A stretch of 64,000 nucleotides of DNA, from assembly GCF_024506435.1 (NCBI RefSeq), contig NZ_JANIET010000001.1:3472001-3536000 (forward strand), in the 5' to 3' direction. The notes under the pieces were generated by a model that saw nothing but the letters and a program-made list of their open reading frames with translations, was not told the origin of the DNA and ran no database searches. Shown one piece after another: positions 19,684-28,131 of this stretch (position 1 is the first letter of the stretch; every line of letters begins with the position of its first letter). Made by a program: the position numbers and the translations under genes. The DNA comes from Pantoea trifolii. Its GTDB lineage: Bacteria; Pseudomonadota; Gammaproteobacteria; Enterobacterales; Enterobacteriaceae.

Positions 19684-19866
19684 ATGTTTTCAATTGCAGC
19701 TGAGGTCAGGAATACGCTCGGAGAGTGCCCGCTGTGGTGTGAAAGAACTCACCGGCTCCTTTGCACTGACTTAACGAGGCTGGCTTTCTATAATCTCAAC
19801 AGCAGGTTAATTAGTCCAATAGCCGCCTCTCCGGGAGACACCGGCACCAAACTCACTCACCTTTAA
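19684..19866 (+). pseudogene. SMP-30/gluconolactonase N-terminal fragment
   Basis: About 60 codons start MFSIAAEVRNTLGECPLWCE, which matches the first strand of SMP-30/gluconolactonase/LRE beta-propellers (normally about 290 residues, E in the LGECPLW motif a metal ligand). The similarity fades after about residue 40 and the frame closes. It is the stump of a third gene of the amidohydrolase operon. Confidence 0.6.
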
Positions 19867-19917
19867 AGCCAGAACATGCGGGAAGGACGTTTTTGTCATG
19901 CTGTTACAACGTATCCA

Positions 19918-20601
19918 TTAATTCTCCAAGGGAAAACATTTTGTCCAGTTGTAATTGACCTTAGCCAATATAAGTTCTTCGGCAACATCGCCGAAATTCA
20001 TAGCCTGACGTTCAATGAAAAATTGACGCACGGTTGCAGGTAAAAAAGCAGCGCGGTAGCGCAGAATTGTGCTGTGCCAGAAGGGGGCGGGTAAAGGGCC
20101 ACCGGTGTGCCGCGTCAGCAACTCATTATTCCACTGTGAATCCAGAACTTTTTCACAAAACGACCGGCGCATATCTATCGCAGAACAATCAGGAATCCCA
20201 GCAAGCAATAACTGACTGGGCAACGCGACTAACCGGAGTTGCCGGATAATAATTTTTTTCGCGTGATATTCGGTCCAAATATTCGTTAATTGATCCACTT
20301 TCTCTGGCAATGGTTCGTTCACTTTATACAGGGGAAGGGTCAGGGGTAAGAAAGTAAAATGAAAACCCTGAGTTGGCAGCGTGTCGGCGAGAGAATCATC
20401 CTTTGTGAGACCATTCAGTTCATCAATTAGCTGTGAGACACAATCTGGCACAGTAGGCTTAATGCCCGCTGCAAGAGCGAGTTTTAGCGGATCGTAATAG
20501 TGATCTTTTTTGCTATCCCCAATCCCACGATTTTTCATCCAGCTAGCGATAGTGTTCTGGTTTGTAGAAAGATACATCTTTTGCAGGCTTTCTGATTGCA
20601 T
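19918..20601 (-). CDS. Putative 2H phosphoesterase-fold protein
   Basis: A 227-residue soluble protein with no named family that I recognise. It has two HxT-type motifs, H81-F-T-F in GFHFTFLPL and H176-S-T-I in FWHSTILRYR, 95 residues apart, each in a predicted beta strand. That is the pattern of the 2H superfamily (2'-5' RNA ligase, cyclic phosphodiesterases, tRNA splicing CPDases). The N-terminal 75 residues are extra. It is divergent from the VOC gene and lies between the decayed amidohydrolase operon and tRNA-Phe. The function is an inference from the motifs alone. Confidence 0.55.
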   Translation of the reverse strand: MQSESLQKMYLSTNQNTIASWMKNRGIGDSKKDHYYDPLKLALAAGIKPTVPDCVSQLIDELNGLTKDDSLADTLPTQGFHFTFLPLTLPLYKVNEPLPEKVDQLTNIWTEYHAKKIIIRQLRLVALPSQLLLAGIPDCSAIDMRRSFCEKVLDSQWNNELLTRHTGGPLPAPFWHSTILRYRAAFLPATVRQFFIERQAMNFGDVAEELILAKVNYNWTKCFPLEN

Positions 20602-20816
20602 AACAGACCTTATGATAGAAGTGTGAAAACAGGTAGCAGATGGCCAATCATATTTCTTTCAGCCATAGCTGTCGTTGTGTATGAATCGTAAATATATAAT
20701 TTAGACCGCACTTAATTTTAATTTTTCCTGAAAATCTCCCGGCACTTATCGTGAAGAAATAAAACCAGGATATAAGATAGTTAGATGATAATTTTCCAAG
20801 CCCAGCAGGTAATCTC

Positions 20817-21254
20817 ATGATCTTAAGTGCCAATCACGTCGGTTTTTCAGTTAAAAATGTTGAAGAATCATTATTCTTCTGGACTCATATTCTTGGAGGT
20901 AAAGTATTACGCGAAGGAAAAATGTCTGGACCGATTATTGATGAAGTAACAGGCGCAAGAGGTGCTGATGTACGAATGGCTTTGCTTGAACTGGCTGGGA
21001 TGAAAATCGAATTACTGCAATACAATAACATTGAACAGCCAGAAGAGCCCTCAGCACCCTACATTCCTGGCTACGCTCACCTTGCGTTTATAGTCGAGGA
21101 TCTTGATACGCTTTTGAGCAAAGTTTCGGACTATGGCTGGAAGACGCCAGGGAAACCTCAGACAGTCCTGGCAGGGCCCCTGCAGGGGACCAGAGTAATA
21201 TATTTACAAAGCCCCGATGGTCAAACGCTTGAATTGATGGAATGCAGTCAATGA
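20817..21254 (+). CDS. VOC-family (glyoxalase/bleomycin-resistance fold) protein
   Basis: A 145-residue protein with two beta-alpha-beta-beta-beta units. The start ILSANHVGFSVKNVEESLFFW carries the first metal-ligand histidine, YIPGYAHLAFIVEDLD the second one, and the end IYLQSPDGQTLELMECS the glutamate. An epimerase/methylmalonyl-type or lactoylglutathione-lyase-like role is possible; the substrate is unknown. AGG precedes the ATG. It is divergent from the putative 2H phosphoesterase. Confidence 0.8.
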   Translation: MILSANHVGFSVKNVEESLFFWTHILGGKVLREGKMSGPIIDEVTGARGADVRMALLELAGMKIELLQYNNIEQPEEPSAPYIPGYAHLAFIVEDLDTLLSKVSDYGWKTPGKPQTVLAGPLQGTRVIYLQSPDGQTLELMECSQ

Positions 21255-21303
21255 AGTCCACATGTTATGACCCGTTAACTTCTTATTAGAAAGTGATACT
21301 TGC

Positions 21304-21333
21304 AATGTCCGTTTCTGGCACTTAGCGGACATT
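21304..21333 (+). terminator. Inverted repeat downstream of the VOC gene
   Basis: AATGTCCG (21304-21311) pairs with CGGACATT (21326-21333) around 14 bases, then TTGGGG. It probably ends the VOC transcript. A related string (GCACTAAGCGGACAC) occurs near 16950, so this may also be a small dispersed repeat. Confidence 0.45.
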
Positions 21334-21518
21334 TTGGGGCTTCTTATCGAATTAGAGTATTGAACTCAAATGGCCGTTGAAATGATGTTCGCAGATATGG
21401 GGACAATAGATTAAAAGTATTAGCCAGGGATAAATAAATTGGTATCGATCAATGCTGAATAATCAACGTGTAGGGAAGGAAAGGAGGCAGTGGTTGAGAT
21501 TAGCAAACGCAGAAAAGC

Positions 21519-21545
21519 AAAAACCCAGCCATAAGCTGGGTTTTC
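21519..21545 (-). terminator. Rho-independent terminator of tRNA-Phe
   Basis: On the minus strand AAACCCAGC and GCTGGGTTT (21535-21543 and 21521-21529) form a 9-bp stem with a 5-nt loop followed by TTGC after the T-run. It lies 8 bp past the 3' end of tRNA-Phe. Confidence 0.8.
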
Positions 21546-21552
21546 AGAATGT

Positions 21553-21628
21553 TGGTGCCCGGACGCGGAATCGAACCACGGACACGGGGATTTTCAATCC
21601 CCTGCTCTACCGACTGAGCTATCCGGGC
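21553..21628 (-). tRNA. pheV: tRNA-Phe (anticodon GAA)
   Basis: A 76-nt tRNA on the minus strand with encoded CCA. The acceptor arms GCCCGGA/TCCGGGC, the D arm GCTCAGTCGGTAGAGC, the anticodon loop TTGAAAA with GAA, and the TTCGATTC T-loop are all present. It stands alone. tRNA-Phe genes are common integration sites; no duplicated 3' end was noticed on the left side. The symbol follows E. coli usage and the paralogue cannot be distinguished (pheU or pheV). Confidence 0.97.
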
Positions 21629-21638
21629 AACGGGGCGC

Positions 21639-21667
21639 ATTAAACCCTACTCGCGCGGCACCGTCAA
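21639..21667 (-). promoter_or_regulatory. tRNA-Phe sigma-70 promoter
   Basis: On the minus strand -35 TTGACG (21662-21667), a 17-bp spacer and -10 TTTAAT (21639-21644) are followed by a GC-rich discriminator (GCGCCCC) just before the tRNA. This is the typical layout of stringently controlled stable-RNA promoters. Confidence 0.8.
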
Positions 21668-21736
21668 ACGCTTTTCGGCAAAAATCAGCTGACTGATGCC
21701 TTTTACAGCAACCTCCAGACCAACAGGTAAAAATTT

Positions 21737-21768
21737 ATTCACCTATCGCTGCTATAGGTGAATTTTTA
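21737..21768 (+). terminator. Perfect hairpin with T-run between tRNA-Phe and the chemoreceptor gene
   Basis: ATTCACCTAT (21737-21746) pairs perfectly with ATAGGTGAAT (21754-21763) around 7 bases, followed by TTTT. It could be a terminator in the leader of the chemoreceptor gene or an insulating terminator. Confidence 0.5.
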
Positions 21769-21823
21769 ATCTCTTGTGCCGATAACCGTGCTGACATCCT
21801 ATACCAATAATAAGGTTCGCCCC

Positions 21824-23146
21824 ATGTTCAGCACAATTGCATCAGGAATCTTGTCACGTCTTGCGTGGCAGAAGCGCAGTAATAGCATGGCAACGCTCAG
21901 TTCGCTGCAAGACGCTATCGCTATGATTGAATTCACTCCAGAAGGAAAAATCCTCACCGCTAATGAGCTGTTTCTCGAGCGTATGGGTTATTCGCTCAAA
22001 GAGATCGTCGGCCAGCATCACAGCATGTTCTGTACCGCAGATTTGCTCAACTCGCCGCAATACCGCGACTTCTGGCGACGCCTGAATCGCGGTGAAGGCT
22101 TCAGCGATAAGTTCCTGCGCGTGGCAAAACACAGCCGCCCTATTTGGCTGGAAGCCAATTACGTGCCGGTGCAGGATCGCAGCGGTCGGGTGATTAAAAT
22201 CATCAAGCTGGCGAGCGATATCACCGCGCGCATCATGGATGCACAAGAGCAGCGCGCCATGACCACCGCGATTGAGCGTTCGATGGCGGTGATTGCCTTC
22301 AATCTCAAGGGCGAAGTGTTGATGACCAACAACAACTTCCTGAAAACCATGGGATACAGCGCGTCAGAAGTGATTGGTGTACATCACAGCCAGTTTTGTC
22401 CTCCGGAGATGCGTAATAGCGACGAGTATCGCCGTTTCTGGCACAAGCTGAATCAGGGCGAATTTATCTCCGGCCAGTTCCAGCGCGTGAATAAACGCGG
22501 CCAAACGGTATGGCTGCGCGCCACATACAACCCGGTATTTAACGAAACCGGCGAGCTGTACAAAGTGGTGAAGTTCGCCACCGATGTCACCGCGCAGGTG
22601 GAGAAGAATCAGCAAGAGCGCGAAGCGGCGCAGCAGGCGTATCAAACCGCGCTGCAAACCAGCGAAAGCACGCGTCTTGGTGCCACGGTGATTGAGAATA
22701 GCGTGCAGACCATGAATGATTTGGCCGGCGAGCTGCATGGCATTTCCGGCGATATCAACGATCTGAGCGAATCTTCAGACCGCATCGGCGCGATTGTCGA
22801 GAGCATCCGTCGGATTGCCGATCAAACCAACCTGCTGGCGCTTAACGCGGCGGTGGAAGCGGCGCGCGCCGGTCAGCACGGTCGTAGTTTTGCCGTGGTC
22901 GCCAATGAAGTACGCACGCTAGCGGCCAACATCAACCGCGCCACCACCGAGATTGAGAACAGGGTGCAGCAGAACCATACGCTGGCGGAGAAAGCACTGA
23001 AAGGTATCGCATCCAACCTGAAACGTGCCGATCAAGGCGTGGTGCTGGCGAAGGAAGCCGGTGGCATGATGGCGGATATTCGCGGCAGTTCCAGCGAAGT
23101 GGTGCGCGCGATTGGGCACGTTACGGCGGCGCTTAAGGAAGAGTGA
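21824..23146 (+). CDS. Soluble PAS-PAS methyl-accepting chemotaxis-type receptor (BdlA-like)
   Basis: A 440-residue protein with no signal peptide or membrane segment. PAS1 (about 30-145; [28 protein letters not shown]) and PAS2 (about 150-270; [27 protein letters not shown]) are followed by an MCP signalling domain (about 285-440) with the hairpin tip [20 protein letters not shown]. Both PAS domains contain the FC motif seen in haem/FAD-type chemoreceptor PAS domains. The architecture is that of Pseudomonas BdlA, a biofilm dispersion factor linked to c-di-GMP. It lies directly upstream of a SiaABCD-like operon, which points to a joint biofilm/aggregation role. AAGG precedes the ATG at 21824. 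Confidence 0.88.
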   Translation: MFSTIASGILSRLAWQKRSNSMATLSSLQDAIAMIEFTPEGKILTANELFLERMGYSLKEIVGQHHSMFCTADLLNSPQYRDFWRRLNRGEGFSDKFLRVAKHSRPIWLEANYVPVQDRSGRVIKIIKLASDITARIMDAQEQRAMTTAIERSMAVIAFNLKGEVLMTNNNFLKTMGYSASEVIGVHHSQFCPPEMRNSDEYRRFWHKLNQGEFISGQFQRVNKRGQTVWLRATYNPVFNETGELYKVVKFATDVTAQVEKNQQEREAAQQAYQTALQTSESTRLGATVIENSVQTMNDLAGELHGISGDINDLSESSDRIGAIVESIRRIADQTNLLALNAAVEAARAGQHGRSFAVVANEVRTLAANINRATTEIENRVQQNHTLAEKALKGIASNLKRADQGVVLAKEAGGMMADIRGSSSEVVRAIGHVTAALKEE

Positions 23147-23156
23147 TTTGTGGGCA

Positions 23157-23176
23157 GGTCGCCATGAATGGCGACC
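23157..23176. repeat. Dispersed 20-bp palindrome, copy 2
   Basis: GGTCGCCATGAATGGCGACC followed by CTATGG, between the chemoreceptor gene and siaA. Same core as the copy at 1956. Confidence 0.9.
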
Positions 23177-23246
23177 CTATGGATCATAAAAGTGTCACAG
23201 GGGCGCAGTAACCTAAGATAATTCCTAATCAACGTCAGATTCTTCT

Positions 23247-24470
23247 ATGCAGCTGCCTGATTTACGCGCAGGCCTTGCCTCCTTGTCGAGTCGTTCTCGT
23301 GCGCGTTCGCTGTGCATTGCCGTGCCGTTTGTCAGTCCCGCGATGGACAACACTGCAGTGATGGCGTTGTTTACCGAGCACAAAGATCTGATTGGTTTGC
23401 CGGTGATCGAAAACGGTACGCCGTTTGGCATGATCAACCGCCATATCTTCCTGTCGCAAATGTCGCGCCCGTTTTTCCGTGAACTCTACGATCGCAAAAG
23501 CTGCATCGCCTTTATGGATAAAGAGCCGCTGGTGATTGATGCAGATACCGAGCTTGATCAGGTAGCGCAGCAAGTGGTGGCGACCGGCGATAAATCGGTC
23601 ACCGACGGCTTTATCCTCACCGAGCAAGGCCGCTACATCGGCATCGGGCTGGGTATCGATCTGATCCGCACCGTGTCAGATTTGCAGCATCAACAGCATC
23701 AGCAAATTTTGCAGAGCATCGATTACGCGCGCGTGATTCAGGACGCGATGCTCGATCGGTCCAGGCAGCAGATGGCGCAGCAGCTCAGCGATTGGTGCCT
23801 GCACTGGCAGCCGCGCGATGGCGTCGGCGGCGACTATTACGCTTTTCATCAGGATCAACACGGTTGGCTGGCGCTGATTGCCGACTGCACTGGCCACGGC
23901 ATTCCCGGCGCGTTTATGACGGTGATCCTGCAATCGGCGCTGGAAAATGCGCTGCAGCAGAATCGGCGTGGGCCGTCCGACGTGCTGCAATCGCTCAATC
24001 GCCATATCAAGCAAACCCTTGGCCAGCTCAACGCTTCACAGCAAACCTCGCTGTCGAACGACGGCTGCGATGCCATCGCGCTGCGTCTGGATAGCGAAAA
24101 TCATCAGCTTTCATGGTCGAGCGCGCGCATGCACGCGTTGCTGCATAGCGCTGGCGGCGAGGCGGAATCGCTGAAGGCCGACCGCGTTGGCGTTGGCTAT
24201 ACCGATACGCCGCAGGATTACGTCTGGCCGCAGCAGCAACGCACGCTCAATCCCGGCGACATGCTGCTGGTGATGACCGATGGCGTCACCGATCAGCCCG
24301 GCGGTGAACGTCACATTATGTTTGGCAAAAAGCGCATCCAGACGCTGCTGAATCATTATCAAACGCTGCCGATGCCGGCGCTTTCCACGGCATTCGAGCA
24401 GGAATTTCTTCGTTGGCAAGGCAACCAGCCGCGACGCGATGACGTCACCTGGTTTGGCTTCCGCTATTAG
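23247..24470 (+). CDS. siaA: SiaA-like PP2C/SpoIIE phosphatase with N-terminal CBS-like module
   Basis: A 407-residue soluble protein. The first 150 residues resemble a CBS pair (SLCIAVPFVSPAMDNTAVMA, GLPVIENGTPFGMINR, GFILTEQGRYIGIGLGIDL). A coiled linker (HQQHQQILQSIDYARVIQDA) leads to a PP2C/SpoIIE phosphatase domain with the metal motifs DGVGGDYYAF, ADCTGHGIPGAFMT, VMTDGVTDQPGG and RRDDVTWFGF. In Pseudomonas SiaA dephosphorylates SiaC but is a membrane protein with a periplasmic sensor; here the sensor is replaced by CBS-like sequence. siaB, siaC and siaD follow at once, so the assignment by context is strong. Confidence 0.85.
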   Translation: MQLPDLRAGLASLSSRSRARSLCIAVPFVSPAMDNTAVMALFTEHKDLIGLPVIENGTPFGMINRHIFLSQMSRPFFRELYDRKSCIAFMDKEPLVIDADTELDQVAQQVVATGDKSVTDGFILTEQGRYIGIGLGIDLIRTVSDLQHQQHQQILQSIDYARVIQDAMLDRSRQQMAQQLSDWCLHWQPRDGVGGDYYAFHQDQHGWLALIADCTGHGIPGAFMTVILQSALENALQQNRRGPSDVLQSLNRHIKQTLGQLNASQQTSLSNDGCDAIALRLDSENHQLSWSSARMHALLHSAGGEAESLKADRVGVGYTDTPQDYVWPQQQRTLNPGDMLLVMTDGVTDQPGGERHIMFGKKRIQTLLNHYQTLPMPALSTAFEQEFLRWQGNQPRRDDVTWFGFRY

Positions 24471-24479
24471 AGTCACGTT

Positions 24480-25031
24480 ATGACACCAGCTTCGAACCTC
24501 AGCCGCGTCCCACCCGACAGCGTGGCGCTGCACTACACCGGCCTCTTTTCGCCGCAGAACATCACCGCGATGGGCGAAGTGATCAAAGTGTTTCTTGAGA
24601 ATCAGCAGGCGCCGGTCAAAGTGCGGCGTCGCTTGTTCTCCAGTTTTGTCGAGATCGTGCAAAACATCCTGCGCTATTCACAAGACAGCCGCAGCACCAG
24701 TCACGCCGAGCAGGATTTCCGCTTCGGCACGGTGACGCTGCACGTTGAAGGCGACAACTACGTGCTGGAGAGCAGCAATCAGGTGGATGAAGTCGCCTGC
24801 GAGCAGCTGCGCTACTGGCTCGATCTGCTGCGCACCATGAGCAACGAAGAGATCAAACAGGCGTATCGCGTGGGATTGCGTGCCGAGAGCCCCGCCACCA
24901 GCAAAGGGGCCAACATTGGATTATTAACGCTGGCGCGCGACGTCAGCGAACCGCTGGAGTATGAACTGCGTCCGTTGGCCGCCAACGGTTACGCCACGTT
25001 TTGGCTGAAAGCCACCATTCACCAGGATTGA
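24480..25031 (+). CDS. siaB: SiaB-like protein kinase (HATPase fold)
   Basis: A 183-residue protein of the SiaB family (DUF6272). The degenerate GHKL ATPase motifs are visible: the N-box FVEIVQNILRYS (E58, N62), and the glycine loop KGANIGLLTLARD. In Pseudomonas SiaB phosphorylates a threonine of SiaC and opposes SiaA. It starts 9 bp after siaA and ends 7 bp before siaC, so the four genes form one operon. Confidence 0.83.
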   Translation: MTPASNLSRVPPDSVALHYTGLFSPQNITAMGEVIKVFLENQQAPVKVRRRLFSSFVEIVQNILRYSQDSRSTSHAEQDFRFGTVTLHVEGDNYVLESSNQVDEVACEQLRYWLDLLRTMSNEEIKQAYRVGLRAESPATSKGANIGLLTLARDVSEPLEYELRPLAANGYATFWLKATIHQD

Positions 25032-25038
25032 TCGATTG

Positions 25039-25425
25039 ATGCAAAACCTTGTTATTGCTGCCACAGAGAGCACGCCCGAAGTGAGTTTTGATTTTGCCGC
25101 CGGTCAGTTTGCCCTGCGCGGTGAATCCTGGCCGGAGAACGCGGCGGCGTTTTACCGTCCGCTGCTGGACGCCTTAGAGAACTGGCAGCCGCAGCCGGGC
25201 GGCGATGTTGAAGTGAATATCGCGCTGCGCTACTTCAACAGCTCGAGCACCAAAATGCTGTTTAGCCTGTTTGATCTGTTTAACCAGCTTGCGCAGAGCG
25301 GACAAACCGTGGCGCTCAACTGGTTCTTCGACGCCGAAGATGATGTCTCCGAAGAGTTTGGTCAGGAGCTGGCGCTGGACTTCACCGATCTGCAGGTGAA
25401 TCTGCAGGCGGAAATGGCATCGTGA
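25039..25425 (+). CDS. siaC: SiaC-like regulatory target protein (DUF1987)
   Basis: A 128-residue protein of the DUF1987/SiaC family. The phospho-acceptor region RYFNSSSTKMLFSLFDLF is conserved, with T71 as the likely modified residue. Unphosphorylated SiaC binds and activates the diguanylate cyclase SiaD in Pseudomonas, so SiaC links the SiaA/SiaB switch to c-di-GMP. The ATG at 25039 is preferred over the TTG one codon earlier. The stop overlaps the siaD start (TGATG). Confidence 0.85.
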   Translation: MQNLVIAATESTPEVSFDFAAGQFALRGESWPENAAAFYRPLLDALENWQPQPGGDVEVNIALRYFNSSSTKMLFSLFDLFNQLAQSGQTVALNWFFDAEDDVSEEFGQELALDFTDLQVNLQAEMAS

Positions 25426-26132
25426 TGGACCTCAACGAGCTGTTCCGCGAAGAGAGCGATGTGCTTAATCGCTCGCAGGATGTGGCGGCTCAAACCACGC
25501 TCAGCGCTGAGGATTATCGCGATGCGCTGCTGATGGTGAATCGCCATTATCAGCGCCTGATGCGTGAAACCTATCGCATGATCTCGCGCAGCGACCGCGC
25601 CGAGCGTGAGCTCAATCGCGTCAACGAACAGCTGCATCAGCTGGCGCAGGAGCTGGAGTATAAAGCCAGCCACGATCCACTGACGGCGGTGTGGAATCGT
25701 GGGGCGATTATTCAGCGCATTACGCAAACATTGAGTAACGGCGCAGCGGCGCTGATCATTCTGGATATCGACCACTTCAAACGCATTAACGACGAATTCG
25801 GTCATCCAATGGGCGATAAGGTGATTTGCGCGCTGGTGTCGCGCATTCAGGCGCACTGCCCGGCAGAAGCCAGCATTGGGCGCATTGGTGGCGAAGAGTT
25901 TACCGTGCTGCTGCCGCACTATCGCCTATCCGATGCGGTGATTGTGGCGGGCGCGATTCACGCCTCGCTGAATGCTTCACCGTTGGCAGTGTTGCCCGGC
26001 CAGCTGGTGACCGCCAGCCTTGGCGTCAGCTACGGCAAGCCGGGTTCCGATTTCGAGACGTTGTATAACAATGCCGATGTGGCGCTGTACGACGCCAAAA
26101 ATCACGGCCGCAATCGGGTGTTCTTCCGCTGA
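25425..26132 (+). CDS. siaD: SiaD-like GGDEF diguanylate cyclase
   Basis: A 235-residue cytoplasmic protein. Residues 1-75 form a coiled coil (RSDRAERELNRVNEQLHQLA) like the SiaC-binding stalk of SiaD, followed by a GGDEF domain (about 78-235) with an active-site GGEEF in GRIGGEEFTVLL and LDIDHFKRINDEFGH. The inhibitory I-site is not present: where RxxD is expected the sequence reads PAEA. It should therefore escape simple product inhibition and depend on SiaC for control. Start at ATG 25425 overlaps the siaC stop; a GTG at 25422 is an alternative. Confidence 0.85.
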   Translation: MDLNELFREESDVLNRSQDVAAQTTLSAEDYRDALLMVNRHYQRLMRETYRMISRSDRAERELNRVNEQLHQLAQELEYKASHDPLTAVWNRGAIIQRITQTLSNGAAALIILDIDHFKRINDEFGHPMGDKVICALVSRIQAHCPAEASIGRIGGEEFTVLLPHYRLSDAVIVAGAIHASLNASPLAVLPGQLVTASLGVSYGKPGSDFETLYNNADVALYDAKNHGRNRVFFR

Positions 26133-28007
26133 TTATTTTGCCACTGTCGCCACCGGCGGCGGCGTGGCTTCCGGCACAAAGATGTGGTCGAGAATATTGC
26201 GCATCAGCGGCGCCGCCGTGACGCCTTCGTTGCCACCGTTTTCCAGAATCAACGCCACCGCGACTTGGGGATCGTTAAACGGCGCAAACGCGGTGTAGAA
26301 GATATGGTCACGCAGGCGCATTGGCGTCATTTTGGCGTTATAGATCTGGTTCTTTTTCAGGCTGAATACCTGTGACGTACCCGATTTCGCCGCTATGCCG
26401 TACGGCGCGGTGTGGAAGTATTTGTAGCCGGTGCCGTTTGGCGCATTCGCCATGCCGAACATGGCATGGCGCACCAGCGACCAGTACGGCGATTTGGCAT
26501 CGCCAATCTGCGGCTGCGGCAATTTTGCCTGATACGGCTGCACCACCGTGCCGCGCTGCGATTTCTCCAGCAGATGCGGATTGATGACGCGGCCATTATT
26601 CAACAGTGCCACCAGCGCTTTCACCATCTGAATCGGCGTCGCCACCCAATAACCTTGCCCAATCCCAACCGACACGGTATCGCCCTGATACCACATCTTT
26701 TTGTGCACTTTTTGCTTCCATTCACGGCTTGGCAATAATCCGGCGTACTCTTCGTTGAGATCGATGCCGGTGGATTTGCCGTAACCAAACTGGCTCAACA
26801 TGGTGTGGATGCGATCGATGCCCATCATGAACGCCACCTGATAGAAGAAGCTATCCGCCGACTCTTCGATGGCTTTCGTCACGTCCAGCATGCCGTGACC
26901 GGTTTTTTTCCAGTCGCGATATTTACGATCGGTGCCCGGCAGCGTCCAGGTGGGCGCGCCAAATATCGTGAAACTCGGCGTGATGACTTTGGTCAGCAGC
27001 GCCGACATCGCCATATAAGGTTTTACCGTGGACGCCGGCGGATACAAGCCTTGAGTGACGCGGTTGATCAGCGGCAGGTCTTTATTCTGCAGCAGGGTTT
27101 TATAGGCTTTGTAGCTGATGCCTTTGACGAACGGGTTGGGATCGTAGCTCGGCGCGGACACCATCGCCAGCACGCTGCCGTCGTGCGGATCTTCAATCAG
27201 CGCCGCCGCACGTTGCCCGGCCAGTTGGCTCTCGACGTATTGTTGCAGATGCAAATCGAGCGTCAGCGTGATGTTCTGACCGGCCACCGGCGGCACCTCT
27301 TTCAGCACGCGCACGATGCGGCCGTGGTTATCCACTTCCACTTCCTGATAGCCGGTTTTGCCGTGCAGCAGCGATTCGTAATAGCCTTCAATGCCCTGCT
27401 TACCGATGTTGTGGTCCGCCGCGTAGTTCTCGCCAACGCCTTCTGCATTCAGGCGTTTGTAGTCGTTATCGTTGATTTTCGAAACGTAGCCGAGCACGTG
27501 CGCCAGGTCGGCACCGTACGGATATTCGCGGTCCTGATAGGTATCGACGGTAACGCCGGTAAAACGGAATTGATTGACGGCGAAGCGCGCCACTTCTTCG
27601 TCAGTCAGTTCCGCTTTCAGTTCAACCGGCTTGTAGCGGCTGTTCTGTTTGAGCTCGTGCTCGAAGGTTTCAATCTCTTCCGGCGTGAGATCGACAATCG
27701 GCGTCAGCTCCTTCAGCGTTTCCTGCATGTTGTCAATTTTGTACGGCGTGATGTGAATGTCATACCAGCTGACGTTGCGCACCAGCGGAATGCCGTTGCG
27801 ATCAAAGATCAGCCCGCGCGTGGGCGCGATGGGGATCATTTTGATGTCGTTCTCGTTGGAACGCGTCTGGTAATAGCTGTGCTGATCGACCTGCAGGCGA
27901 TACAGGTTGATGCCTAAAATGGTAAAGCAGATGACAACCAGGGCAAAAGCGACAATCGCACGGCGGGCAAACAGCTTTTCTTCTGCTTCGAAATTACGGA
28001 AATTCAT
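26133..28007 (-). CDS. Penicillin-binding protein 2 (MrdA) paralogue
   Basis: A 624-residue class B peptidoglycan transpeptidase. A short cytoplasmic tail and one membrane anchor (about 16-36) precede the PBP dimer domain (RGLIFDRNGIPLVRN) and the transpeptidase domain with the SxxK motif in PPASTVKPYM, SxD-like SADSF and AKSGTSQV (KSGT). The length equals E. coli PBP2 (633) within a few residues. E. coli mrdA sits in the ybeA-mrdA-mrdB-rlpA cluster; here no rodA/mrdB or rlpA is nearby, so this is probably an extra copy, comparable in idea to Salmonella PBP2SAL. It converges with siaD, the stop codons being adjacent. Confidence 0.9.
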   Translation of the reverse strand: MNFRNFEAEEKLFARRAIVAFALVVICFTILGINLYRLQVDQHSYYQTRSNENDIKMIPIAPTRGLIFDRNGIPLVRNVSWYDIHITPYKIDNMQETLKELTPIVDLTPEEIETFEHELKQNSRYKPVELKAELTDEEVARFAVNQFRFTGVTVDTYQDREYPYGADLAHVLGYVSKINDNDYKRLNAEGVGENYAADHNIGKQGIEGYYESLLHGKTGYQEVEVDNHGRIVRVLKEVPPVAGQNITLTLDLHLQQYVESQLAGQRAAALIEDPHDGSVLAMVSAPSYDPNPFVKGISYKAYKTLLQNKDLPLINRVTQGLYPPASTVKPYMAMSALLTKVITPSFTIFGAPTWTLPGTDRKYRDWKKTGHGMLDVTKAIEESADSFFYQVAFMMGIDRIHTMLSQFGYGKSTGIDLNEEYAGLLPSREWKQKVHKKMWYQGDTVSVGIGQGYWVATPIQMVKALVALLNNGRVINPHLLEKSQRGTVVQPYQAKLPQPQIGDAKSPYWSLVRHAMFGMANAPNGTGYKYFHTAPYGIAAKSGTSQVFSLKKNQIYNAKMTPMRLRDHIFYTAFAPFNDPQVAVALILENGGNEGVTAAPLMRNILDHIFVPEATPPPVATVAK

Positions 28008-28131
28008 CAGGTGGGCTTAGTCTCTTTGTTATCACGCTAATGATAAGCAGAGATTGCTTTAGAGCCAGCACGAAGATGCACAAGCCTGGGTAAAAGTGTG
28101 TCAGATGTTTACGGGATGGTGCGGTCTGGTG

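Noticed and set aside
26805..27917. 370-codon open frame on the plus strand opposite the PBP2 gene
   Set aside because: It mirrors the PBP2 codons, is rich in His/Arg from reverse-strand GC bias, has no ribosome site and resembles no family.
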